Below are positions 56,795-64,000 of a stretch of 64,000 nucleotides of DNA, one piece after another (position 1 is the stretch's first letter; every line of letters begins with the position of its first letter). The position numbers and the translations under genes were made by a program. The notes beneath the pieces were generated by a model. It searched no databases and was not told the origin of the DNA. It saw only the letters and a program-made list of their open reading frames with translations. Source of the DNA: Haemophilus influenzae (GTDB lineage: Bacteria > Pseudomonadota > Gammaproteobacteria > Enterobacterales > Pasteurellaceae); the NCBI GenBank assembly GCA_923172585.1, contig OV298644.1:124976-188975 (forward strand). The letters are read 5' to 3'.

Positions 56795-58930
56795 TTATAT
56801 ATGTTGAATCATCCAACAATTATGAATTTGTTTATTACGTTCAAAATCTAGCGGTAAGGTTTTATGCGAAATTTCTACCGCACTTAAACCTAATTCTTCC
56901 AACGCAACTAAATTCATTTTGAATCCACGTTTATTATTCGAAAAAACAATTGTGCCATTATTCGACAAAACTCGTTTTAAATTGCGCATTAATTTCACAT
57001 GATCTCGTTGCACATCCCAACTGTCTTCCATACGTTTAGAATTCGAAAACGTCGGTGGATCCACAAATATCAAATCAAATTGACGATCACATTTTTCTAA
57101 CCATTGAAGGCAATCTGCTTGAATTAATTTATGTTGTTTACCTTCAATATCATTCAAAATAAGATTTTGCTCCGCCCAATTAAGATAAGTATTTGACATA
57201 TCAACTGTAGTTGTCGATTTAGCGCCACCAAGTGCTGCATGAACAGTTGCAGAACCTGTATAAGCAAATAAGTTCAAGAAATCTTTACCCTTTGCCAACT
57301 CACCAATCATTTTTCTTGTTAAACGGTGATCTAAGAATAATCCAGTGTCTAAATAATCTGTCAAATTTACCCAAAGTTGCGTGCCATATTCATTCATATA
57401 AAAGTATTCGCCTTTATTGGCTAACTTCTCATATTGATTTGTACCTTTTTGTTTCTGACGAACTTTGAGGATCAACTTATTCGTTTCCACACCTGTCACT
57501 TGCAAAGTTGCAGTAACGGCATCTAACAAACGCTGACGCGCTTTATTTTCATCAATATTTTTCGGCGCTGCATACTCTTGCACAACAATGTAATCTGCAT
57601 AACGATCAACAGCTAAATTATATTCAGGCAAATCAGCATCATATAAACGATAAGCGTCTAATTCTTGTTGCTTTGCCCATTTGCTAATTTTCTTAATATT
57701 TTTTTGTAATCGATTAGCAAAATCGGGGGCGACCTCCGAAGTGCGGTTAAATTCTAATTCCTTTTCATCTGTAATTGCGTCAGATTTTCGTTCTGAAACT
57801 TGATAATTCTTTTGCACACAATCTAATGGACCATTTTTGGCTTTAAACTGTCGGCTAGCACGCATTCTCAAACAATCAAGCAATGTGGATTCGCTACTAA
57901 AAACAGAAACATTCCAACCGCAAAATTCTTTTTTAAGTCTTTGCCCAAATACAGAATAGAGCGCGATTAAAGCTGGGGTTGTTCCTAAACGTTCCCCATA
58001 AGGTGGATTACAGATAACCGTACCGACTTCATTTAAACGAGGATTTTTTAACGCTGCCACATCAGCTTGCTGCCATTTAATTAAATGTGAAACACCTGCA
58101 TTTTGTGCATTCTTCTGCGCCTTTTTTAACACGCGGTGATCGAGGTCAAATCCATAAAAGTGCGGTTGAATTTCACGTTGTTTTTCTTCTGCTAATTCAA
58201 TCGCTTCATTTTTTACTTTTTCCCAAGCCGATTGATTATGCGATTTCCAAAAATCAAATCCCCAATGTAAACGATAAAGTTGCGGTGCAATTTTAGCTTC
58301 AATTTGTGCCGCCTCAATTAAAAGCGTACCTGAACCACACATTGGATCTACTAATGGAGAACCCACTTGCCAACCCGAACGCATAACAATTGCAGCCGCT
58401 AGAGTTTCACGTAAAGGTGCTTGACCTGCATCTTCACGATAGCCTCGCAAATGTAATGCTTCCCCACTTAAATCTAAAGAAATCACTAAATTTTCACGAT
58501 TCAAATAAGCATGGATACGTACGTCTGGCTGAATTTTATCTACATCAGGACGAGCTTTACCTTGACGTTCAAAGTAATCGACAATTCCATCTTTAACGCG
58601 CATCGCACCAAATTGAGTATGACGAATTTCTTGGTTGGTTCCATTAAAATCGACAAAGAATGTAACTCGTTCATCAAATTGCGCTAACCAATTAAAGCCT
58701 GAAACAGCCGCATAAAGATCCAAATCACTGTAAATTTTGGTTTCAATCAAAGGAAATAAAATGCGTGAAGCAAGGCGTGACCAAAGCAAAGTGCGGTATA
58801 AAGTTTCGTCATCAGCTTGATAATGAACGCCACCTTGAACCACTTTTGCCTCTTGCGCACCAAGTTCAGTGAGTTCAACTTTTAATAATTCTTCAAAGCC
58901 ACGAGAAGTCGTTGCAAATAATTGTTTCAT
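56795..58930 (-). CDS. rlmL: Bifunctional 23S rRNA methyltransferase RlmKL
   Basis: RlmKL makes m2G2445 (N-terminal half) and m7G2069 (C-terminal half) in 23S rRNA. The frame is 711 residues, intact. A THUMP domain begins [20 protein letters not shown], motif [17 protein letters not shown] and catalytic NPPYGERLG form the first methyltransferase (about residues 190-310). [20 protein letters not shown] and [20 protein letters not shown] form the second (about 540-660). It stands alone between the tRNA genes. Confidence 0.97.
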   Translation of the reverse strand: MKQLFATTSRGFEELLKVELTELGAQEAKVVQGGVHYQADDETLYRTLLWSRLASRILFPLIETKIYSDLDLYAAVSGFNWLAQFDERVTFFVDFNGTNQEIRHTQFGAMRVKDGIVDYFERQGKARPDVDKIQPDVRIHAYLNRENLVISLDLSGEALHLRGYREDAGQAPLRETLAAAIVMRSGWQVGSPLVDPMCGSGTLLIEAAQIEAKIAPQLYRLHWGFDFWKSHNQSAWEKVKNEAIELAEEKQREIQPHFYGFDLDHRVLKKAQKNAQNAGVSHLIKWQQADVAALKNPRLNEVGTVICNPPYGERLGTTPALIALYSVFGQRLKKEFCGWNVSVFSSESTLLDCLRMRASRQFKAKNGPLDCVQKNYQVSERKSDAITDEKELEFNRTSEVAPDFANRLQKNIKKISKWAKQQELDAYRLYDADLPEYNLAVDRYADYIVVQEYAAPKNIDENKARQRLLDAVTATLQVTGVETNKLILKVRQKQKGTNQYEKLANKGEYFYMNEYGTQLWVNLTDYLDTGLFLDHRLTRKMIGELAKGKDFLNLFAYTGSATVHAALGGAKSTTTVDMSNTYLNWAEQNLILNDIEGKQHKLIQADCLQWLEKCDRQFDLIFVDPPTFSNSKRMEDSWDVQRDHVKLMRNLKRVLSNNGTIVFSNNKRGFKMNLVALEELGLSAVEISHKTLPLDFERNKQIHNCWMIQHI

Positions 58931-59017
58931 TTAGGTACCGATTTTGAAAATTTTGAGGGATTATAGCATAGAAAAAGATGATCTAATTGAGATCATCATA
59001 GCGAGTTAAACTGTAAA

Positions 59018-59052
59018 AAGAAAAGCCCCGATTTTCTTAAATCAGGGCTTTA
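59018..59052 (-). terminator. Terminator after initiator tRNA-Met
   Basis: AAAGCCC/GGGCTTT with the inner pairing GATTT/AAATC makes a stable hairpin between the tRNA and rlmL. T-rich sequence follows on the minus strand. Confidence 0.75.
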
Positions 59053-59060
59053 GAATTTGT

Positions 59061-59137
59061 TGGTTGCGGGGGCCGGATTTGAACCGACGGCCTTCGGGTT
59101 ATGAGCCCGACGAGCTACCAAGCTGCTCCACCCCGCG
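59061..59137 (-). tRNA. Initiator tRNA-Met(CAT)
   Basis: The minus strand starts CGCGGGGTGGAGCAGCTTGG, has the anticodon stem with three G-C pairs around CTCATAAC (TCGGGCTCATAACCCGA), and ends CCCCCGCAACCA. The unpaired first base C against A and the GGG/CCC anticodon stem are initiator features. Confidence 0.96.
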
Positions 59138-59324
59138 TCTGATGGGGCGTACTATACTCGCTTAAAATTGAATTGCAAGAATTAAACAAAACTTGACGTA
59201 TTGTTTGTTAATAAAATGTTCAATATGTGGTTTTATTAATCAACTTCGCTAAATAACACTGGTTGTTTTCAGTAAATTTTGATAGCGTATGCAGCCCTAT
59301 TGTAGCTTACTTTAGAATTAAAAA

Positions 59325-60434
59325 ATGTCGATGCTTAAACCTTTCTGGTTCAAAACTTTTTCTATCTCAATTATTACCGCACTTTTGGTAGCTTGTACCT
59401 CTAACACAAAAAACACTCAGATTCCAACCACCTCAAATGGGAGTGATCCTCAACAATTCGGTGCAAAATATACCAATCGAACTTATCAGCAAACCGCTCT
59501 TGTGCCTGTTTCCTATATAGAAAACCAAAGTGCGGTAATAAATCAAGGCGATTTTTTAACACAGCTTTCCAATATAAAAAATTATTCAAGTAAACTTTCC
59601 ACCAATTTTTACGATAATTATGAAAAGATTACAAATTGGGTTCTTTCTGGGGCAAATATTAATGAACTCACTCAATTTAATATCCAACCACAAATTATGC
59701 GTGGCTTTGATGGATTTCAAAATGTGCTGATGACAGGCTATTATTCGCCTATACTTTATGCTCGTCATTCCCCACAAGGTCAATTTAAAAATCCAATTTA
59801 TCGTATGCCTGTAAAAAAACGTCTAAGTCGAGCACAAATTTATGCGGGAGCATTAGTGGGAAAAAGATTAGAGTTAGCATATAGCGATTCAATGTTAGAA
59901 AACTTTTTACTTGGTGTACAAGGCAGTGGCTATGTAGATTTTGGCGATGGCAATCTTAACTATTTTGCTTACGCAGGACAAAATGGTTACCCTTACACGG
60001 CTATCGGGCGTTTATTAGTAGAAGATGGCGAAATTCCAAAAGAAAAAATGTCTATTCAAGCAATTCGAGAATGGGGTAATCGTAATCCCTCTCGTATACA
60101 AAGCTTGTTAGAACGCAATGAAGCTTATGTATTCTTTAAAAATGATCCAAGTGGCAAAGTGAAAGGCTCTGCGGGCGTTCCTCTTGTAGCAATGGCTTCA
60201 GTGGCATCAGATCGCAATATTATCCCATCTGGTTCTGTGCTTTTAGTCGAAGTACCCGACATTGATAATAACGGAAACTGGATTGGCACACACAAATTAC
60301 ACTTAATGGTTGCACTTGATGTAGGCGGCGCAGTGAAAGGTCATCACTTTGACTTATATCGTGGTATCGGTGCTAGAGCGGGACATATTGCAGGGCTTTC
60401 AAAACACTACGGTAGAGTATGGGTATTACAGTAA
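59325..60434 (+). CDS. mltA: Membrane-bound lytic murein transglycosylase A
   Basis: MltA cleaves peptidoglycan glycan strands to 1,6-anhydro products. The 369-residue frame starts MSMLKPFWFKTFSISIITAL with the lipobox LVAC, so the mature protein is an outer-membrane lipoprotein. MTGYYSPILYARHSPQG and YRMPVKKRLSRAQIYAG are family boxes, and the C-terminal 3D domain LDVGGAVKGHHFDLYRGIG holds the catalytic Asp. Its TAA overlaps the tcdA ATG by one base (TAATG). Confidence 0.95.
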   Translation: MSMLKPFWFKTFSISIITALLVACTSNTKNTQIPTTSNGSDPQQFGAKYTNRTYQQTALVPVSYIENQSAVINQGDFLTQLSNIKNYSSKLSTNFYDNYEKITNWVLSGANINELTQFNIQPQIMRGFDGFQNVLMTGYYSPILYARHSPQGQFKNPIYRMPVKKRLSRAQIYAGALVGKRLELAYSDSMLENFLLGVQGSGYVDFGDGNLNYFAYAGQNGYPYTAIGRLLVEDGEIPKEKMSIQAIREWGNRNPSRIQSLLERNEAYVFFKNDPSGKVKGSAGVPLVAMASVASDRNIIPSGSVLLVEVPDIDNNGNWIGTHKLHLMVALDVGGAVKGHHFDLYRGIGARAGHIAGLSKHYGRVWVLQ

Positions 60435-61204
60435 TGGCTAGAATAGATAATTACGAACAACGCTTTGGTGGCATTGGGCGACTTTATACGCCTGATGGCT
60501 TAGCACGCTTACGCCAAGCGCATATTTGCGTAATAGGCATTGGTGGCGTGGGTTCTTGGGTCGTGGAGGCCTTAGCACGTTCAGGTATTGGCGAACTCAC
60601 ATTAATTGATATGGATGATATTTGCGTCACAAATATCAATCGCCAACTTCCTGCGATGAGCGGCACAATCGGCAAATTAAAAACTGAAGTCATGTCAGAG
60701 CGAGTAAAATTAATTAACTCAGAATGTACCGTCAATATTATTGATGATTTTATCTCGCCAGAGAATCAATCGGATTATCTCAACCGAGGCTATGACTACG
60801 TCATTGATGCCATTGACAATGTGAAAACTAAAGCGTCGCTAATTGCTTATTGTAAACGTAACAAAATTAATGTGATTACTATTGGCGGTGCTGGCGGTCA
60901 AACTGATCCAACCCAAATTCAAATTGCCGATCTCAGTAAAACCATTCAGGATCCGCTGCTCGCCAAAGTGCGGTCAGTTTTACGCAAGGATTACAATTTT
61001 AGCCAAAATCCAAAGCGCAAATTTAGTATCGATGCGGTATTTTCAACACAACCTTTAATATTCCCACAAATGACTGAAGGCTGTTCTACTTCTGCCACAA
61101 TGAATTGCGCAAACGGATTTGGTGCAGCCACGATGATTACGGCAACCTTTGGTTTTTTTGCCGTTTCTCGTGTAATAGATAAATTACTAAAGAAAAAATC
61201 TTAA
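60434..61204 (+). CDS. tcdA: tRNA t6A cyclic dehydratase TcdA (CsdL), ThiF/MoeB-like
   Basis: TcdA uses ATP to convert t6A37 of tRNA to its cyclic form. The ATG at 60434 (MARIDNYEQRFGGIGRLYTP) overlaps the mltA stop by one base and is chosen over 60419. ICVIGIGGVGSWVVEALARS is the nucleotide-binding loop of the E1-like superfamily, and LIDMDDICVTNINRQLPA and DYVIDAIDNVKTKASLI follow. About 256 residues, intact. Confidence 0.93.
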   Translation: MARIDNYEQRFGGIGRLYTPDGLARLRQAHICVIGIGGVGSWVVEALARSGIGELTLIDMDDICVTNINRQLPAMSGTIGKLKTEVMSERVKLINSECTVNIIDDFISPENQSDYLNRGYDYVIDAIDNVKTKASLIAYCKRNKINVITIGGAGGQTDPTQIQIADLSKTIQDPLLAKVRSVLRKDYNFSQNPKRKFSIDAVFSTQPLIFPQMTEGCSTSATMNCANGFGAATMITATFGFFAVSRVIDKLLKKKS

Positions 61205-61214
61205 TCACCTCTTG

Positions 61215-61247
61215 AAAATGCACATTGACCATAAATGTGCATTTTTT
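61215..61247 (+). terminator. Terminator after tcdA
   Basis: AATGCACATT, a short loop and AATGTGCATTTTTT form a hairpin with six T. Confidence 0.8.
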
Positions 61248-61381
61248 ATTGAATGAAACCTATTGACTTTGAAAATGAAAAATTTTCCCTCTTTTTACTA
61301 TAAAATCGTTGCAATTTATATAAAAAGGCGTACTCTTTTTTCCCTTTGAGAATTACTACCAACAAGTAAGGAAACATAAAT

Positions 61382-62424
61382 ATGAAAAAACTTTTAAAAA
61401 TTAGTGCCATTTCTGCCGCACTTTTAAGTGCGCCAATGATGGCGAATGCCGATGTATTAGCATCAGTAAAACCTTTAGGCTTTATTGTTTCATCTATTGC
61501 AGATGGCGTAACTGGTACACAAGTCCTTGTTCCTGCAGGCGCCTCTCCGCATGATTACAATTTGAAATTATCTGATATTCAAAAAGTAAAATCTGCAGAT
61601 TTAGTTGTATGGATTGGTGAAGACATTGATTCATTCTTAGACAAACCAATTAGCCAAATTGAACGTAAAAAAGTGATTACCATTGCCGATCTTGCGGATG
61701 TAAAACCTTTATTAAGTAAAGCTCACCACGAGCATTTCCATGAAGATGGCGATCATGATCATGACCATAAACACGAACACAAACATGATCATAAACACGA
61801 CCATGACCATGATCATAAACACGAGCATAAACACGACCACGACCATGATCATAACACGAGCATAAACACGATCACGAACATCATGATCACGATCATCACG
61901 AGGGTTTAACAACAAACTGGCACGTTTGGTATTCTCCAGCTATCAGCAAAATTGTTGCACAAAAAGTAGCGGATAAATTAACTGCACAATTCCCAGATAA
62001 AAAAGCGTTAATTGCACAAAATCTTTCAGATTTTAACCGCACTTTGGCAGAACAAAGTGAAAAAATTACGGCACAACTTGCAAATGTTAAAGATAAAGGT
62101 TTCTACGTTTTCCACGATGCTTATGGTTATTTCAACGATGCTTATGGGTTAAAACAAACGGGTTACTTTACCATCAATCCATTAGTAGCACCGGGTGCAA
62201 AAACTTTAGTGCACATTAAAGAAGAAATTGATGAACATAAAGTAAATTGCTTATTCGCAGAGCCTCAATTTACGCCAAAAGTGATTGAATCTTTAGCGAA
62301 AAATACGAAAGTCAATGTAGGACAACTCGACCCAATTGGCGATAAAGTTACTTTAGGTAAAAATTCTTATGCAACATTCTTGCAATCTACTGCAGATAGC
62401 TACATGGAATGTTTAGCTAAATAA
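61382..62424 (+). CDS. znuA: Periplasmic zinc-binding protein ZnuA with His-rich loop, one-base deletion near 61853
   Basis: ZnuA delivers Zn2+ to the ZnuBC importer. The signal peptide MKKLLKISAISAALLSAPMM is cut after ANA. VPAGASPHDYNLKLSDIQKV has the first zinc His, and the C-terminal half has FYVFHDAYGYFNDAYGL and PQFTPKVIESLAKN. Between them is a long His/Asp/Glu-rich stretch (about residues 115-175) of repeated HDHDHKHEHK-like units. The frame fails in this stretch at CATAACACG; one more A restores CATAAACACG and leads to EGLTTNWHVWYSPAI. Corrected length is about 347 residues. No znuBC is adjacent. Confidence 0.93.
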
Positions 62425-62438
62425 ATCTTTCTAAAAAC

Positions 62439-62469
62439 AATGACCGCATATAAAAGTGCGGTCATTTTC
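62439..62469. terminator. Bidirectional hairpin between znuA and the DUF2301 gene
   Basis: ATGACCGCA (62440-62448) and TGCGGTCAT (62457-62465) form a perfect nine-pair stem with T on one side. One arm includes an uptake signal. It lies between convergent genes. Confidence 0.7.
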
Positions 62470-62473
62470 TTTG

Positions 62474-62980
62474 CTAAATTTGATATTTAGTTTTATCTCC
62501 AATATCAAAATGCAAAGGCATTCGCCATTTTTGTATCGCTAAAACTAAAAGTAATACGCCAGAAATAATAGAAAAAATGCGTAGTGCAATAAGATTATTT
62601 AACACCCACGAAAACCACAGGCAAGCCACAAATATCGGCTGTAAATTTAGCAAAGGCACGCGGAAACAAAAATATTCTTTAAAACACAAACCGCCTAAAG
62701 TAAGTAACGCACCGCCAAGAGCCAACGCAGGATAATGATTAATATAAAAAAGTAATCCTATCCAAGTAGCAAATTGAAAAAGCAATCGAAAAGATTTTAA
62801 GTAAATGTGTAACGAAGAGGCACAACAGGTTGCCGCAATTAATATAAATGTGAGTGATAAATCTGGATACCAGCTTACGGTAAGAACAGCCAACGCTGCT
62901 ATCACAAAACCAGTGCGGTAAATAATAACAGTCAGATAATCTAAAAAATCCATCGGTGATTTAATATGTGGATCAGCCAT
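62474..62980 (-). CDS. DUF2301-like integral membrane protein
   Basis: The product has 168 residues with about five to six hydrophobic segments, starting MADPHIKSPMDFLDYLTVII and including HYPALALGGALLTLGGLCFK and FCFRVPLLNLQPIFVACLWF. This layout and the GxxCFKExFCF box match the DUF2301 family as I recall it. No function is known. It is convergent with znuA, and mpl follows upstream on the same strand after about 112 bases. Confidence 0.7.
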   Translation of the reverse strand: MADPHIKSPMDFLDYLTVIIYRTGFVIAALAVLTVSWYPDLSLTFILIAATCCASSLHIYLKSFRLLFQFATWIGLLFYINHYPALALGGALLTLGGLCFKEYFCFRVPLLNLQPIFVACLWFSWVLNNLIALRIFSIISGVLLLVLAIQKWRMPLHFDIGDKTKYQI

Positions 62981-63092
62981 TGTATAAATGTTCCTTTTTA
63001 TGAATTACAAATTAAAAATAAATATAACCTAAAAGTCAGAAATAAAAAGTACAGTCAATTTAAAAACACGTTCTAAATTAACCGCACTTTTA

Positions 63093-64000
63093 TTATTTCA
63101 GTTTTAGCTTATCAAGAATTTTTTGATGAATGCCACCAAAACTGCCGTTAGACATCACTAAAATATGATCCGTAGGTTGAGCCTCTGCAACAATCATATC
63201 CACTAATCGATCTAAATTTGCATTCCAATAAGCAGGTTGTACACATTGGTTTGCAATATCTGCCACTTCCCAAGAAAGTTGTTCAGGTTGAAGCATAAAC
63301 ACGGCATCAGCTCGGCCAAGTGCAGGCGCGATGTCATCTTTATGAACACCCATTTTCATTGTGTTAGAACGAGGTTCAAGCACTGCAAGAATTCGCACAC
63401 CACCACCCACTTTATCTCGTAAAGCGGTTAGCGTAGCAAGAATAGCTTCTGGATGATGAGCAAAATCATCATAAACTGTAATGCTATTAACTTCGCCTTT
63501 CACTTCTAAACGACGTTTAGCATTCACAAAAGATCCCAACGCTTTGCACGCATCTTCAATAGCAACGCCAGTATGATGAGCCGCAGCGATCGCCATTAAC
63601 GCATTATGCATATTATGTTGTCCGACTACATTCCATTTTACTTCTGCCACTTTTTCTCCATGATGGAAGACAGCAAAATGTGAAGCATCATTTGTAATAC
63701 GTTCAGCAAACCACTCGTTATCTTTGCCTAAAAATTGCTGTTGAGACCAACATCCCAATGCCAAAGTTTCTTTTGCACTTTGTTCACTCGCCGAACTTAA
63801 TACCAAGCCACTGGCTGGGATAGTTCGAATCATATGATGAAATTGGCGTTGGATCGCTTTGAGATCATCAAAAATATCAGCGTGATCAAAACTAATGTTA
63901 TTTACGATAAGTGTACGAGGATTGTAATGGACAAATTTAGAACGTTTATCAAAGAAAGCTGTATCATATTCATCAGCTTCAATAACAAAATAAGGGCTAT
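63093..64000 (-). CDS. mpl: UDP-MurNAc:L-Ala-D-Glu-mDAP ligase Mpl, 3' part
   Basis: Mpl recycles murein tripeptide by joining it to UDP-N-acetylmuramic acid. The frame is open from the right window edge to the stop at 63093, with YFVIEADEYDTAFFDKRSKF at the very edge, VNNISFDHADIFDDL, NALMAIAAAHHTGVAIEDAC, VYDDFAHHPEAILATLTALR and VMSNGSFGGIHQKIL, all diagnostic. About 300 of some 450 residues are inside. The N-terminal ATP-binding motif lies outside the window. Confidence 0.95.
   Translation of the reverse strand, partial: SPYFVIEADEYDTAFFDKRSKFVHYNPRTLIVNNISFDHADIFDDLKAIQRQFHHMIRTIPASGLVLSSASEQSAKETLALGCWSQQQFLGKDNEWFAERITNDASHFAVFHHGEKVAEVKWNVVGQHNMHNALMAIAAAHHTGVAIEDACKALGSFVNAKRRLEVKGEVNSITVYDDFAHHPEAILATLTALRDKVGGGVRILAVLEPRSNTMKMGVHKDDIAPALGRADAVFMLQPEQLSWEVADIANQCVQPAYWNANLDRLVDMIVAEAQPTDHILVMSNGSFGGIHQKILDKLKLK

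Noticed and set aside
61750-61880. Possible CRISPR-like array from short regular repeats
   Set aside because: The units are six-base His/Asp/Lys codon repeats without spacers; it is coding repeat in znuA. No CRISPR array was seen elsewhere.
61712-61915. Minus-strand frame rich in Met and Val
   Set aside because: It is the reverse reading of the His-rich repeat of znuA.

Overview
The window is a chromosomal segment of Haemophilus influenzae or a very close relative. The Pasteurellaceae DNA-uptake signal (AAGTGCGGT / ACCGCACTT) is scattered through it. The gene content and order are, from memory, those of the H. influenzae Rd backbone from the end of mutL to mpl: mutL, miaA, glnE, recN, nadK, grpE, then cysS and ppiB, thrCBA, hitABC, dapE, htpG, ffh, serS, an rRNA operon, rlmL, mltA, znuA, mpl.

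Sequence quality is very uneven. Bases 1 to about 4.1 kb carry scattered frameshifts. From about 4.1 to 18.9 kb nearly every gene is shredded by indels and stops, including genes a cell cannot easily lose (cysS, grpE, nadK). From about 18.9 kb onward most genes are intact, apart from isolated one-base frameshifts (thrB, the GntP permease, ffh, a CNNM/CBS protein, a GST, znuA), several of them in homopolymers. A second bad patch covers about 27.85 to 30.45 kb. The simplest reading is poor consensus sequence in these stretches rather than real gene decay, so broken genes are given as the footprint of the gene they resemble.

Layout. 0-7.6 kb: mutL end, miaA, glnE (+); recN, nadK (-); grpE (+). 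7.6-14 kb: remnants of a HepT-like HEPN gene in two divergent copies, an unreadable stretch, then cysS (-) and ppiB (+). 14-18.9 kb: low-GC accessory DNA ending in a MobH/TraI-type conjugative relaxase, a tyrosine integrase and the 3' part of a tRNA-Leu(TAA). This looks like one end of an integrative and conjugative element of the kind known to use a tRNA-Leu site in Haemophilus. 19-24.3 kb: tRNA-Lys and the threonine operon (-), with a readable leader peptide and attenuator. 24.3-30.4 kb: yggS, a glycerate kinase / GntP permease / CdaR-type regulator locus, and a damaged methyltransferase. 30.4-34.7 kb: the periplasmic ferric-iron ABC importer hitABC. 34.7-47.2 kb: cell wall and housekeeping genes (M15 carboxypeptidase, dapE, ArsC-like protein, htpG, NIF3-like protein, ffh, CNNM/CBS protein, yjjPB, serS, GST).

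47.2-50.7 kb: a transposase-type HTH remnant, a TonB-dependent receptor behind a Fur-like box, and an AT-rich gene-free stretch. 50.7-56.7 kb: a minus-strand stable-RNA block transcribed Arg-His-Pro tRNAs, 16S, tRNA-Glu, 23S, 5S. The 23S gene carries intervening sequences at both helix 25 and helix 45. 56.8-64 kb: rlmL, initiator tRNA-Met, mltA, tcdA, znuA, a DUF2301-like membrane protein and the 3' part of mpl.

Metal supply is a recurring theme: hitABC for iron, the TonB receptor probably for haem or a host iron protein, and znuA for zinc.
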